The position numbers were made by a program, and so were the translations under genes. Of a DNA stretch of 64,000 bases, positions 20,865-30,551 are shown piece by piece. Numbering within the stretch: position 1 is the stretch's first letter; the number at the start of each line of letters is the position of its first letter. Source of the stretch: Nocardia coubleae NBRC 108252 (GTDB lineage: Bacteria; Actinomycetota; Actinomycetes; Mycobacteriales; Mycobacteriaceae); contig NZ_BDBD01000005.1 in assembly GCF_001612805.1 (NCBI RefSeq), forward strand, positions 1-64,000. Direction: 5' to 3'. Under the pieces are notes generated by a model. The model ran no database searches and was not told the DNA's origin. It worked only from the letters and a program-made list of their open reading frames with translations.

Positions 20865-23387
20865 TCACTTTCCTCGTCGCGCGGCGGGGGCGGTCGAAGC
20901 AGACGCACCGGCAGGCAGGTCGAGCAGTACTGTCAGTCCGCCGCCGGGCGTGGGTTCGGCGTGGACGGTACCGCCCATGGCCTCGGCGAAGCCGCGGACC
21001 ACCGACAGTCCGAGGCCGACGCCGGTGGTGTTGTCGCGGTCCCCGAGCCGTTGGAACGGTTCGAACAGGTGCTCCTCGCTGCCCGCGGGCACGCCCGGCC
21101 CGGTGTCGACGACCGCGACGACGACCCGGTCACCGACGCGGTCGGCGGTCACGCGTACGGGCGTGTCGCGTCCGGCGTGGCGCAGGGCGTTGTCCAGCAG
21201 ATTCGCCAGCACTCGTTCGAGCAATCCGCTGTCGGCCGACACCGAGTTCTCACCCACCTCCACCGTCACCCGGTCCATCGCCGCGCGCCGTAGCCCCCTC
21301 GTGCCCATCCCCACGCTGACCAGCGCCCGATGCACCGCCTCGTCCAGATACACCTGCCGCGTCTGCGGGGTGACCACCCCGACCGCCAGTCGCGACGAAT
21401 CCAGCAGGTTGCCGACGAGGGCGGTGAGCTGGTCGACGGATTCCTCGATGGCCTCGAGCAGCTCGCCGGTGTCCTCGGGCGAGAATTCCACGTCGTCGCT
21501 GCGCAGACTCGACACCGCCGCCTTGGCCCCGGCCAGCGGTGTGCGCAGGTCGTGGCTCACCGCCGACAGCAACGCGCGTCGCAACCGGTCGGCTTCGAGC
21601 AGCGCGGCCGCCGCCCCCGCCTCTTCGGTGAGTCGCTGCTGACGCACCAAGCCGACGGCCTGGTTCGCCACCGCGTTGAGCACGGGCCGCTCCCCCGGAT
21701 CGAGCGGATGCCCGGCCAGCAGCAGCATGCTGGTCGCGTCGCCCGCTTCGATCGCGGTCTCCGCGTCGGCGACCCGATGCGGCGGGTCGGCTCCGACCGA
21801 GGCGATCACTTCGTCACCGCAGCGCAGGCTCACCGCGCGTTGCCCGTAGACCTCGCGGACCTGTTCGAGCAGACGCGGCAGATCGGCGCCGTGCAGCACC
21901 GCGCCCGCGAACAAGGTGAGCAGCTCGGCCTGGCGGGAGGCCTTGCGCGCCTGCCTGGTTCGCTTCGCGGCGAGGTCGACGAGCGCCGCCACCGCCACCG
22001 CGACGATCAACAGCACGACCACGGTGACGAAGTTGTCCGGTTCGGCGATGGTGAGGCTGTAGCGCGGCGTGGTGAAGAACCAGTTCAGCAACAGTCCCGA
22101 CAGCAGGGCCGAGGCGATCGCGGGCAGCACCCCACCGAGCAACGCGACCGCGACGACCCCGACGAAGAACATCGCGCTGAGCCCACCGAGTTGCAGATGC
22201 CGGTCGAGCACCGCCCAGCAGAGCACGCTCACCAGCGTGGGCACGAGCAGGGCAGCCACCCAGGCGACCACGGGCTGGCGCGTCCGCAGCGGATTGCGCC
22301 GGACCCCACGGTTGGCTTCCTCGTGGGTCACCATGTGCACGTCGATCTTGCCGGAGCGTTGCACCACGGTGGAGCCGATGCCCTCGTCGAGCATCCGGGC
22401 CCAGCGCGAGCGCCGCGAGGTGCCGAGTACCAGCTGGGTGGCGTTGACCTCGCGCGCGAATTCCAGCAGGGCGGTCGGCACGTCGTCGCCGGTGACGGTG
22501 TGCAGCGAGGCGCCGAGCGCGGCGGCGAGTTCGCGCAGCCGCGCCAGCCGTTGCGCGGACACTCCGGCCAGACCGTCGCCCCGGACCACATGCACCACAA
22601 CGAGTTCCGCGCTGGATTTCGAGGCGATCCGCCCGGCCCGGCGCACCACGGTCTCCGATTCGGGACCACCGGTCACCGCGACGACCACGCGTTCACGCGC
22701 CTCCCACAGCTCGGTGATGTCGTGGTCGGCCCGGTACTTCGCGAGTGCCGCGTCGACCTGGTCGGCCAGCCACAGCAGCGCGAGTTCGCGCAGGGCCGTG
22801 AGGTTTCCGGGCCGGAAGTAGTTCCGCAGGGCCGCGTCGACTTTGTCCGCGGCGTAGACGTTGCCGTGGGAAAGCCTGCGCCGCAGTGCTTCCGGCGTCA
22901 GATCGACGAGTTCGACCTGGTCCGCCCCGCGTACCACCGCGTCGGGTACGGTCTCGCGCTGTTCGATGCCGGTGATCTGGGCGACCACATCGTTGAGGCT
23001 CTCGAGGTGCTGCACGTTCACCGTGGAGATGACGTCGATCCCCGCGTCCAGAATCGCCTCCACGTCCTGCCAGCGTTTCTCGTGCGCACTGCCCGGCGCG
23101 TTGGTGTGGGCGAGTTCGTCGACGAGCACCACGGCGGGCCTGCGCGCGAGCACCGCGTCGACATCGAGCTCGGGCAGTTCGGTGCCCCGGTAACGCACCG
23201 CCTTCGGCGGGATCCGCTCGATCCCGTCGAGCAGCTGGGCGGTCTTCGCCCGCCCGTGGGTCTCGACCACGCCCGCCACCACGTCGCGGCCACGCTCGAG
23301 CCGCCGGTGTGCCTCACCGAGCATGGCGTAGGTCTTGCCGACGCCGGGTGCGGCACCCAGGTAGATGCGTAGTCGACCGCGTTTCAC
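20865..23387 (-). CDS. kdpD: Sensor histidine kinase KdpD
   Basis: An 840-residue potassium/turgor sensor. The N-terminal KdpD domain has the Walker-like GAAPGVGKTYAMLGEAHRRL and DELAHTNAPGS, followed by a universal-stress-like domain. A four-helix membrane block lies at about 380-460. The transmitter has SHDLRTPLAGAK (His near 609) and the ATP-binding N, G1 and G2 boxes. The start is uncertain: the GTG at 23387 leaves 6 residues before the conserved strand, while a TTG at 23426 would add 13. Neither has a clear ribosome-binding site. Divergent from kdpFABC. Confidence 0.92.
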   Translation of the reverse strand: MKRGRLRIYLGAAPGVGKTYAMLGEAHRRLERGRDVVAGVVETHGRAKTAQLLDGIERIPPKAVRYRGTELPELDVDAVLARRPAVVLVDELAHTNAPGSAHEKRWQDVEAILDAGIDVISTVNVQHLESLNDVVAQITGIEQRETVPDAVVRGADQVELVDLTPEALRRRLSHGNVYAADKVDAALRNYFRPGNLTALRELALLWLADQVDAALAKYRADHDITELWEARERVVVAVTGGPESETVVRRAGRIASKSSAELVVVHVVRGDGLAGVSAQRLARLRELAAALGASLHTVTGDDVPTALLEFAREVNATQLVLGTSRRSRWARMLDEGIGSTVVQRSGKIDVHMVTHEEANRGVRRNPLRTRQPVVAWVAALLVPTLVSVLCWAVLDRHLQLGGLSAMFFVGVVAVALLGGVLPAIASALLSGLLLNWFFTTPRYSLTIAEPDNFVTVVVLLIVAVAVAALVDLAAKRTRQARKASRQAELLTLFAGAVLHGADLPRLLEQVREVYGQRAVSLRCGDEVIASVGADPPHRVADAETAIEAGDATSMLLLAGHPLDPGERPVLNAVANQAVGLVRQQRLTEEAGAAAALLEADRLRRALLSAVSHDLRTPLAGAKAAVSSLRSDDVEFSPEDTGELLEAIEESVDQLTALVGNLLDSSRLAVGVVTPQTRQVYLDEAVHRALVSVGMGTRGLRRAAMDRVTVEVGENSVSADSGLLERVLANLLDNALRHAGRDTPVRVTADRVGDRVVVAVVDTGPGVPAGSEEHLFEPFQRLGDRDNTTGVGLGLSVVRGFAEAMGGTVHAEPTPGGGLTVLLDLPAGASASTAPAARRGK

Positions 23388-23445
23388 CGGTTCATCATCG
23401 CCCGCGGCACCGTCAACAACCCGCAAAGGCGGCGCCGGAGCGCGC

Positions 23446-23461
23446 TAAGGATCCGTAAGGA
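23446..23461. promoter_or_regulatory. Candidate KdpE direct-repeat site
   Basis: TAAGGA occurs at 23446-23451 and again at 23456-23461, one helical turn apart. Such direct repeats are what OmpR-class dimers such as KdpE bind. It lies between kdpD and the kdp structural genes, about 72 bp before the first small ORF. Confidence 0.5.
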
Positions 23462-23500
23462 ATGCCCGCGTCACCCATCCGAAGGCCTTGACTCGGCTTG

Positions 23501-23519
23501 GCGCCCCACGGTGGGGCGC
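23501..23519. repeat. Inverted repeat in the kdp leader
   Basis: GCGCCCCAC and GTGGGGCGC (9-bp arms, 1-nt centre) lie just before the AGGAGG of the first small kdp ORF. It could be an operator or a leader hairpin close to the ribosome-binding site. Confidence 0.45.
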
Positions 23520-23532
23520 GAGGAGGTCGGAC

Positions 23533-23616
23533 ATGTCTGTGGTGGTGTTCACGGTGCTCACCGTGGCGGTCTTCGCCCTGCTGGGCCTGATCCAGCGCGG
23601 GCTGGAGAAGCTGTGA
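23533..23616 (+). CDS. 27-residue hydrophobic peptide upstream of kdpF
   Basis: A 27-codon ORF with a very good AGGAGG 6 nt before its ATG. It encodes one membrane helix with an amphipathic basic end (QRGLEKL). Its stop overlaps the kdpF start (GTGA). I recall similar short hydrophobic ORFs just before kdpF in other actinobacteria, so it is probably a real gene and may be a second KdpF-like lipid-interface peptide. Too short for most gene finders. Confidence 0.6.
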   Translation: MSVVVFTVLTVAVFALLGLIQRGLEKL

Positions 23617-23699
23617 TCGCGAATCTGGTCGGTCTGGTGCTCGCCGCGGGTGTCGCCGTGTTCATGGTGGCGGCCCTGCTCTTCCCGGAGAGGTTCTAG
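23613..23699 (+). CDS. kdpF: Potassium-transporting ATPase subunit KdpF
   Basis: A 28-residue single-helix peptide with the typical KdpF ending ALLFPERF. It stabilises the KdpABC complex in the membrane. The GTG overlaps the stop of the preceding small ORF (GTGA), and its TAG overlaps the kdpA GTG (TAGTG), so the three are translationally coupled. Confidence 0.85.
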   Translation: MIANLVGLVLAAGVAVFMVAALLFPERF

Positions 23700-25369
23700 T
23701 GACCACGACAACAGCGGGGATCGTCTTCCTCGCGGCCCTTGTGCTCGCGCTGGCACTGGCGCATGTGCCGCTCGGTGACTACATGTACCGGGTGTACAGC
23801 GGCGAGCGGCATTCCCGTGCCGAGCGGTTGATCTACCGCGCGATCGGCGCGCACCCCGACGTCGAGCAGACCTGGCCGGTGTACGCCCGCAGCGTGCTGG
23901 CCTTCTCGGCCGTCGGCGTGCTCGGCTTGTTCTTCTTCCAACTGGTTCAGGGCGCACTGCCGCTGCATCTGAACGATCCGGGCACCGAGATGACCCCGGC
24001 GCTGGCGTGGAACACCGCCGCCAGTTTCGTCACCAACACCAACTGGCAGAACTATTCCGGCGAGTCGACCCAGGGCCACCTGGTGCAGATGGCCGGGTTG
24101 GCTGTACAGAACTTCGTGTCGGCGGCAGTGGGTATGGCGGTGGCCGTCGCGCTGGTCCGTGGCTTCGCCCGCCACCGTACCGGTGAGCTCGGCAATTTCT
24201 GGGTCGACCTGGTGCGCGGCACCGTGCGCATCCTGCTGCCGCTCGCGTTTGTCGTCGCGGTCGTGCTGGTGGCCGGCGGGGTGATCCAGAACTTCCACCT
24301 GCACGACCAGGTGGCGCAGACACTCGGCGGCGGCGTGCAGACGATCACCGGCGGTCCCGTCGCGAGCCAGGAGGCGATCAAGGAACTCGGCACCAACGGC
24401 GGCGGTTTCTACAACGCCAATGCCGCGCACCCGTTCGAGAACCCGACCACGTGGACGAACTTCGTGGAGATCTTCGCGCTGATGCTGATCGCGTTCTCGC
24501 TGCCGCGCACCTTCGGGCGCATGGTCGGCAGCACGAAGCAGGGCTACGCGATCGTCGCGGTGATGGGAACCCTCGCGCTGGTGAGTGTTTCGTTGCTCAG
24601 CATGTTCCAGTTGCAACACCACGGAACCGTGCCCACCGCCGTCGGTGCGTCGATGGAAGGGGTGGAAACCCGCTTCGGCGTGGCCGATTCGGCCGTGTTC
24701 GCCGGGGCGACGACCCTCACCTCGACCGGTGCGGTGAATTCCTTCCACGACTCCTACACCAGCCTCGGTGGCCTGGTGACCATGGTGAACATGCAGCTGG
24801 GCGAGGTCGCGCCGGGCGGGGTGGGTTCGGGCCTCTACGGCATGCTGATCCTGGCCGTCGTCACGGTGTTCGTCGCGGGCCTGATGGTCGGGCGTACACC
24901 GGAATATCTCGGCAAGAAGATCACGCCGCGCGAAATCAAGCTCGCTGCCACATATTTCCTGGTGAGCCCGCTGATCGTGCTGGTCGGGACGTCGGTCTCG
25001 ACGGCCCTGCCCGGGCCGCGCGACAGCATGCTCAACAGCGGACCGCACGGCTTGTCGGAAGTGCTGTACGCCTTCACCTCCGCCGCCAACAACAACGGTT
25101 CGGCCTTCGCCGGGCTGTCCGGCAACACCACCTGGTTCAACACCGCGCTCGGGCTGGCCATGCTGCTCGGCCGGTTCGTCCCGATCATCGTCGTGCTCGC
25201 GCTGGCCGGTTCGCTGGCCGCGCAGGGCCACACGCCCGCCTCCGTCGGCACCCTGCCCACCCACCGGCCGCAGTTCGTCGGCCTGGTGGTGGGGGTGACG
25301 GTGATCCTGGTCGCGCTCACCTTCCTGCCCGCCCTCGCGCTCGGGCCGCTCGCCGAAGGAATCCACTGA
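23699..25369 (+). CDS. kdpA: Potassium-transporting ATPase subunit KdpA
   Basis: A 556-residue potassium-binding channel subunit of the superfamily of K+ transporters, with ten membrane helices. Its filter-like loops are seen: [30 protein letters not shown], and AAGVGG-type turns such as [13 protein letters not shown]. It starts with GTG overlapping the kdpF stop; kdpB begins 1 nt after its TGA. High-affinity K+ uptake at low external potassium. Confidence 0.97.
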   Translation: MTTTTAGIVFLAALVLALALAHVPLGDYMYRVYSGERHSRAERLIYRAIGAHPDVEQTWPVYARSVLAFSAVGVLGLFFFQLVQGALPLHLNDPGTEMTPALAWNTAASFVTNTNWQNYSGESTQGHLVQMAGLAVQNFVSAAVGMAVAVALVRGFARHRTGELGNFWVDLVRGTVRILLPLAFVVAVVLVAGGVIQNFHLHDQVAQTLGGGVQTITGGPVASQEAIKELGTNGGGFYNANAAHPFENPTTWTNFVEIFALMLIAFSLPRTFGRMVGSTKQGYAIVAVMGTLALVSVSLLSMFQLQHHGTVPTAVGASMEGVETRFGVADSAVFAGATTLTSTGAVNSFHDSYTSLGGLVTMVNMQLGEVAPGGVGSGLYGMLILAVVTVFVAGLMVGRTPEYLGKKITPREIKLAATYFLVSPLIVLVGTSVSTALPGPRDSMLNSGPHGLSEVLYAFTSAANNNGSAFAGLSGNTTWFNTALGLAMLLGRFVPIIVVLALAGSLAAQGHTPASVGTLPTHRPQFVGLVVGVTVILVALTFLPALALGPLAEGIH

Positions 25370-25370
25370 C

Positions 25371-27497
25371 ATGTCCGTTCCCACCCTCGCTTCCCCGCGC
25401 ACCGAGCGGCCCACCGGTGGCGTCCTCGACCCGACGTTGTTGCGCACGGCGCTGCCCGAGGCGATCCGCAAACTCGACCCGCGCACCCTCTGGAAGAACC
25501 CGGTCATGCTGATCGTGGAGATCGGCGCGGCGTGGTCGACCGTGCTGGCGGTCGCCGAACCGTCGTTGTTCGCCTGGGCCGTCGTCGCCTGGCTGTGGCT
25601 CACGGTGGTCTTCGCGAATCTGGCCGAGGCCGTCGCCGAGGGGCGCGGCAAGGCGCAGGCCGAGAGCCTGCGAAAGGCCAAGACCGACACCGTCGCCCGT
25701 CGGCTCACCGACTGGGTGCCGGGCGCCCCGCTCGTCGAGGAGCGGGTCGCCGCCCCTGCACTGCGTCGCGGTGACTTCGTGGTGGTGGAGGCCGGCCAGG
25801 TGATCCCCGGAGACGGCGATGTGGTCGAGGGCATCGCGTCGGTGGACGAATCCGCGATCACCGGTGAATCGGCGCCGGTGATCCGTGAATCAGGTGGCGA
25901 CCGTTCGGCGGTCACCGGCGGCACCACCGTGCTCTCCGACCGCATCGTCGTCCGCATCACCCAGGAACCCGGCGCGAGTTTCATCGACAAGATGATCGCT
26001 CTGGTGGAAGGCGCGAACCGGCAGCGCACGCCCAACGAGATCGCGCTGAACATCCTGCTCGCCGCGCTGACGATCATCTTCGTGTTCGCGGTCGCGACCT
26101 TGCAGCCGCTGGCGATCTTCTCGAAGTCCAACAACCCGGGCGTGGCCGACACCCTGGCGCTCGACGGCGACGGCATCACCGGCATCGTGCTGGTGTCGCT
26201 ACTGGTCTGCCTGATCCCCACCACCATCGGTGCCCTGCTCTCGGCGATCGGCATCGCCGGGATGGACCGGCTGGTGCAGCGCAATGTGCTCGCCATGTCG
26301 GGACGTGCGGTGGAGGCGGCGGGCGATGTGAACACGCTGCTGCTGGACAAGACCGGAACCATCACCCTCGGCAACCGTCAAGCCGCCGAATTCGTCACCG
26401 TGCCAGGGGTTCTCGACGACGAGCTGGCCGATGCGGCGCAGTTGTCGAGCCTGGCCGACGAAACCCCGGAGGGCCGCTCGATCGTCGTCCTCGCCAAGGA
26501 AGTGTTCAACCTGCGCGAGCGCGGCGCGGGCGAACTGCCGGGCGCCGTCTGGGTGGAGTTCACCGCCCAGACCCGCATGTCCGGCGTCGATCTCGCCGAC
26601 GGGCGCCGTCTGCGCAAGGGCGCGGCCGGTGCCGTCGCCGAATGGGTTCGCGCGCAAGGCGGTTCGGTACCGGCCGAAGCGCCCACCATCGTCGACGGTA
26701 TTTCCGCGTCCGGTGGAACACCGCTGATGGTCGGTGAGGTCGACGGCGGCACCGCCCGCGTGCTCGGCGTCGTCCACCTCAAAGACGTGGTCAAACAGGG
26801 CATGCGGGAACGCTTCGACGAAATGCGGCGGATGGGCATCCGCACGGTGATGATCACCGGCGACAACCCGTTGACCGCCAAGGCGATCGCGGACGAAGCG
26901 GGCGTCGACGACTTCCTTGCCGAGGCGACGCCGGAGGACAAACTCGCTCTCATCAAGAAGGAACAGAACGGGGGCCGCCTGGTCGCGATGACCGGCGACG
27001 GCACCAACGATGCCCCCGCCCTGGCCCAGGCCGATGTCGGCGTGGCCATGAACACCGGCACCTCGGCGGCCAAAGAGGCGGGCAATATGGTCGATCTGGA
27101 TTCGGATCCGACCAAGCTGATCGAGATCGTGGAGATCGGCAAACAGCTGCTCATCACCCGTGGGGCGCTCACCACGTTCTCCATCGCCAACGACATCGCC
27201 AAGTACTTCGCGATCATCCCGGCCCTGTTCGTGCCGTTGTTCCCCGGACTGGACGCGCTGAACATCATGCGGTTGGCCAGTCCACAGTCGGCGATCCTGT
27301 CGGCGGTGATCTTCAACGCGATCGTCATCGTCGCGCTCATCCCGTTGGCTCTGCGCGGTGTCGGATACCGGCCCAGCAGCGCCTCGGTCCTGTTGCGCCG
27401 CAACCTGACTGTCTACGGGCTGGGTGGCATCGTCGCGCCGTTCCTCGGCATCAAAGCCATCGATCTGTTCGTCCAACTCCTTCCCGGGATGTCCTGA
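25371..27497 (+). CDS. kdpB: Potassium-transporting P-type ATPase subunit KdpB
   Basis: A 708-residue P-type ATPase subunit that energises KdpA. It shows [10 protein letters not shown], the phosphorylation motif DKTGTIT (Asp near 327), the nucleotide-binding region, and the hinge [20 protein letters not shown]. Length and domain order are normal for the family. Followed by kdpC with 1 nt between the stop and start codons. Cytoplasmic membrane. Confidence 0.97.
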   Translation: MSVPTLASPRTERPTGGVLDPTLLRTALPEAIRKLDPRTLWKNPVMLIVEIGAAWSTVLAVAEPSLFAWAVVAWLWLTVVFANLAEAVAEGRGKAQAESLRKAKTDTVARRLTDWVPGAPLVEERVAAPALRRGDFVVVEAGQVIPGDGDVVEGIASVDESAITGESAPVIRESGGDRSAVTGGTTVLSDRIVVRITQEPGASFIDKMIALVEGANRQRTPNEIALNILLAALTIIFVFAVATLQPLAIFSKSNNPGVADTLALDGDGITGIVLVSLLVCLIPTTIGALLSAIGIAGMDRLVQRNVLAMSGRAVEAAGDVNTLLLDKTGTITLGNRQAAEFVTVPGVLDDELADAAQLSSLADETPEGRSIVVLAKEVFNLRERGAGELPGAVWVEFTAQTRMSGVDLADGRRLRKGAAGAVAEWVRAQGGSVPAEAPTIVDGISASGGTPLMVGEVDGGTARVLGVVHLKDVVKQGMRERFDEMRRMGIRTVMITGDNPLTAKAIADEAGVDDFLAEATPEDKLALIKKEQNGGRLVAMTGDGTNDAPALAQADVGVAMNTGTSAAKEAGNMVDLDSDPTKLIEIVEIGKQLLITRGALTTFSIANDIAKYFAIIPALFVPLFPGLDALNIMRLASPQSAILSAVIFNAIVIVALIPLALRGVGYRPSSASVLLRRNLTVYGLGGIVAPFLGIKAIDLFVQLLPGMS

Positions 27498-27498
27498 C

Positions 27499-28368
27499 AT
27501 GCGTACTTCGACCTGGTTCCGCCAGCACCTGGCCGCCCTGCGTGCCCTCCTGGTACTCACCGCGATCACCGGAATCATCTATCCCCTCGCGGTTTTCACG
27601 ATCGCCCAGCTGCCCGGTCTGGATCACCGAGCCGCCGGATCGCTCGTCGAGCGGGACGGGAGGCTGGTGGGCTCGAGCCTGATCGGGCAGTCGTTCACCG
27701 ATGCCGACGGCACCGCCCTCGGGCAGTACTTCCAGAGCCGTCCGTCCGCGGCGGGCGAGGGCTACGACCCGCTCGCCTCCGCCGCGAGCAATCTCGGCCC
27801 GGAGGACATCGTCGACACAACCGACCGGACCAGCCTGCTCACCACCGTCTGCGCGCGTTCCGTGGAGGTCGGCGACCGTGAGGGGGTCGACGGCCGTCGT
27901 CAGTTCTGCACGGAAAGCGGTGTGGGCGCGGTTGTCTCGGTGCTCGGTCCGCGCGATGCCGACGGTGACGTGTCGCGGCCGGAGCGGGTGGTCAGCGTCA
28001 ACGAGCCGTGTCCGACGCGCCCCTTCACCGCAACCTTCCGTGGTGTCGCGGTGGAATGCGCGCGAACCGGCGAGGACTACTCGACGGGCGTGCTCGTTCC
28101 CGTCCGCGGCGACGCACCGACCCACCCGGCGGTGCCCGCCGACGCGGTGACGGCGAGCGGCAGCGGCCTCGACCCGCACATCTCCCCTGAATACGCCGCC
28201 ATCCAGGTCGACCGGGTGGCCCGGGCGCGCGGCATTTCCCCCGAGCAGGTGCGCACGGTACTCATCGCGCACACCCACGGTCGCACGCTCGGCTTCCTCG
28301 GAGAACCGCGCGTGCACATCCTCGAGCTCAATCTCGCACTGGACGAACAGTTCCCGCTGTCGCGCTGA
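27499..28368 (+). CDS. kdpC: KdpC subunit with a large cysteine-containing insertion
   Basis: A 289-residue KdpC, about 95 residues longer than usual (about 190). The N-terminal membrane helix and FQSRPSAAGEGYDPLASAASNLGP, and the C-terminal TASGSGLDPHISPEYA and QVRTVLIAHTHGRTLGFLGEPRV, are standard. Between them (about 105-210) lies an insertion with four cysteines (118, 137, 171, 187) and a Val/Arg-rich stretch. KdpC faces outside, so disulfides are plausible. KdpC assists ATP binding to KdpB. The insertion is in frame with no sign of frameshift; I do not recognise it. Confidence 0.93.
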   Translation: MRTSTWFRQHLAALRALLVLTAITGIIYPLAVFTIAQLPGLDHRAAGSLVERDGRLVGSSLIGQSFTDADGTALGQYFQSRPSAAGEGYDPLASAASNLGPEDIVDTTDRTSLLTTVCARSVEVGDREGVDGRRQFCTESGVGAVVSVLGPRDADGDVSRPERVVSVNEPCPTRPFTATFRGVAVECARTGEDYSTGVLVPVRGDAPTHPAVPADAVTASGSGLDPHISPEYAAIQVDRVARARGISPEQVRTVLIAHTHGRTLGFLGEPRVHILELNLALDEQFPLSR

Positions 28369-28371
28369 ACG

Positions 28372-28406
28372 GATGCGCCGGGCACCACGGGGGTTCCCGG
28401 CGCATC
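28372..28406. terminator. Bidirectional terminator hairpin
   Basis: An 11-bp perfect stem (GATGCGCCGGG at 28372-28382 with CCCGGCGCATC at 28396-28406) with a 13-nt loop lies between the convergent kdpC stop (28368) and the stop of the glycoside hydrolase at 28413. Confidence 0.75.
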
Positions 28407-28412
28407 GCCGCG

Positions 28413-30551
28413 CTATTCGATCACCAGCTCCCAACCCTCGGGCAGGCTCGCGGTGAGTATCTCGGTGCCACGCACTTCCATGTCGATCGTGTCGGTGCCG
28501 AGCCGGAAATCGGCCAGGCGCACGATGCCCCACGAGGCGGGCACGCGCGGACGGACCGTCAGGGTCTTGGCGGGGACGTCCGGGTCGATGCCGACGAAGG
28601 AGCGGATGAGCAGCAGCGGCGCGGCGCTGGCCCACGCCTGCGGGGAGCAGGAGGTGGGATACGGCACGGGTGCGGCGAAGCGTCCACGGGGGAAACCGCA
28701 GAACAGCTCCGGCAGGCGGCCGTCGAAAGCCGCTGCCGCGTCGAGCAGCCCGGCCGAGAGCTGGGTGGCCAGTTCGATCGCGCCCGGCACGTGCTGATAC
28801 CGCATGAGTCCCGCCACCGCGATGGCCGTGTCGTGCGGCCACACCGAACCGCAGTGGTAGCTCATCGGGTTGTAGGCACCCATGTTGGAAGCCAGTGTGC
28901 GCAAACCGAAGCCGGAGTCCATCTCCGGCGAGGACAGGTGCCGGATCAGGATCTCGGCGTGCTCGTCGGTGGCGATTCCCGACCACAGGCAGTGGGCCGC
29001 GTTGCTGGTGAGCGCGTCGACCTGGCGCTTGTTGCCGTCCAAGGCCACGGCGTACCAACCACACTGGGGTAGCCAGAACTGCTCGGCGAATTTCGTGCGC
29101 AAGGCGACGGCGCGTTCGCGCATCTTGCGGGCCAGCGGTTCGTCGTCGAAGGCATCGGCGAGTTCGGCGCGCGCCAGCAGCGCCGCGTAGACGTACCCCT
29201 GCACCTCGCACAGCGCGATCGGCGCCTGCGCGAGCTGGCCGCTCGCGAAATTGATGCCGTCGAAGCTGTCTTTCCAGCCCTGGTTGATGAGTCCACGGTC
29301 GGTGGCGCGCACGTATTCGACGAAACCGTCGTCGTCGCGGTCACCGAAATCGGTGATCCAGCCGATGGCGGCGTCGGCGGCGGGCAGCAGGGTGGCGATC
29401 GACGCGGGATCAGCGCCCCAGCGCAGACATTCGGCGAGCAGCATCACGAACAGCGGGGTGGCGTCGACCGTGCCGTAGTAGATCTGGCCGCCGAGGACCT
29501 GCCCGACGGCCGGGCCACGCCGCATCTCGTGCATGATGCGGCCCGGTTCCTCCTCGACCAGAGGATCCACTGTCTCGCCTTGCAATTCGGCCAGCTGCTG
29601 CAGCGTGCCGAGGGCGAGGTCGGTTTCCAGCGGCAGCGACATCCAGGCGGTGAGCAAGGAGTCGCGGCCGAACAGGGTCATGAACCAGGGCGCGCCCGCC
29701 GCGACGAACGGCCGGCCGGTCCCGGAATCGCTGTGGATCTGCAGTGCGCCGAGATCGCTTTCGCTGCGTCGCAGTATCCGGTTGAGCATCAGGGAATCGC
29801 TGGTGATGTCGGTGGCCGTGGCCCGCCAGGCCTGGATCTTCTTCACCGGCTCGCTCGCCCGGTAGCGTTCGCCCACCGAACCCTGCATCGGCGGGCGCTG
29901 GGCCGCGCCCGCGGGCAGGGCCGCGATCTCGGTCTGCCAGCGACCACCCGCGGGCACGACGATGCGCCAGATCATGGTGCCGGGCAACACCATCGGCTCC
30001 ACCGTCGAGGTGAGGGCGAGCCCGCGCGCCAGGTCGGCGCGGTCGTGCAGCAGCAGTTCGCCGTCGGCGGTGGTCATCTCCGCGCGGCGCCCGCCCGCAC
30101 GGCCCTCCTTCACCGAGAACAGGTCGACGAAGTCGGCGTCGACGTGCACCTCGAGCACGACCGCGGTGGCTTCGCGGCTCATGTTCTCGAGAGTGATCAC
30201 CTCGTGCATGCCTTCGGCGACGAGCCGGTCGCGCACCACGAGCAGGGTGCTGTCGGCCATGCCCGCCTGGGGCGGCCTGCGCAGCACGAAACGCGCCGCG
30301 AAGGCCTCCGGGCTCAGCACCGACAGCGGCTCGGGCTTCTTGCCGTCGACCAGCAGTTCCCAGCGCGAGATGACCCGCGCGTCACGAAAGAACAAACCCT
30401 GCGGTTTGCCCGGCTCCACGTCACCGAGCCGGTCCGAGAGGCAGAAGGTGCCGCCCTCGACCAGGGTCACATTGCCGCCGTGGCCGCCGAGCCCGGCCGG
30501 TTCACCCGCGTTCAGCGGAGTCGGGCTCGGCTGCGCGTCGCTGTGGCTCAT
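28413..30551 (-). CDS. Amylo-alpha-1,6-glucosidase/MGH-like glycoside hydrolase
   Basis: A 712-residue cytosolic enzyme. The N-terminal beta domain matches the glycogen-debranching N-terminal family (TFCLSDRLGDVEPGKPQGLF, FRDARVISRWELLVDG). The C-terminal half is an (alpha/alpha)6 barrel like MGH/GH63-type hydrolases, with FMTLFGRDSLLTAWMSL, EEPGRIMHEMRRG and YYGTVDATPLFVMLLAE. The likely substrate is an alpha-glucan or a glucosyl/mannosyl glycoside, not settled by sequence. The ATG at 30551 overlaps the stop of the glycosyltransferase upstream (ATGA), so the two are coupled, suggesting the same sugar pathway. Confidence 0.88.
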   Translation of the reverse strand: MSHSDAQPSPTPLNAGEPAGLGGHGGNVTLVEGGTFCLSDRLGDVEPGKPQGLFFRDARVISRWELLVDGKKPEPLSVLSPEAFAARFVLRRPPQAGMADSTLLVVRDRLVAEGMHEVITLENMSREATAVVLEVHVDADFVDLFSVKEGRAGGRRAEMTTADGELLLHDRADLARGLALTSTVEPMVLPGTMIWRIVVPAGGRWQTEIAALPAGAAQRPPMQGSVGERYRASEPVKKIQAWRATATDITSDSLMLNRILRRSESDLGALQIHSDSGTGRPFVAAGAPWFMTLFGRDSLLTAWMSLPLETDLALGTLQQLAELQGETVDPLVEEEPGRIMHEMRRGPAVGQVLGGQIYYGTVDATPLFVMLLAECLRWGADPASIATLLPAADAAIGWITDFGDRDDDGFVEYVRATDRGLINQGWKDSFDGINFASGQLAQAPIALCEVQGYVYAALLARAELADAFDDEPLARKMRERAVALRTKFAEQFWLPQCGWYAVALDGNKRQVDALTSNAAHCLWSGIATDEHAEILIRHLSSPEMDSGFGLRTLASNMGAYNPMSYHCGSVWPHDTAIAVAGLMRYQHVPGAIELATQLSAGLLDAAAAFDGRLPELFCGFPRGRFAAPVPYPTSCSPQAWASAAPLLLIRSFVGIDPDVPAKTLTVRPRVPASWGIVRLADFRLGTDTIDMEVRGTEILTASLPEGWELVIE

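Noticed and set aside
21330..23372. A 680-codon open frame antisense to kdpD
   Set aside because: KdpD motifs are clear on the minus strand; the antisense product is Arg/Gln/His-rich noise.
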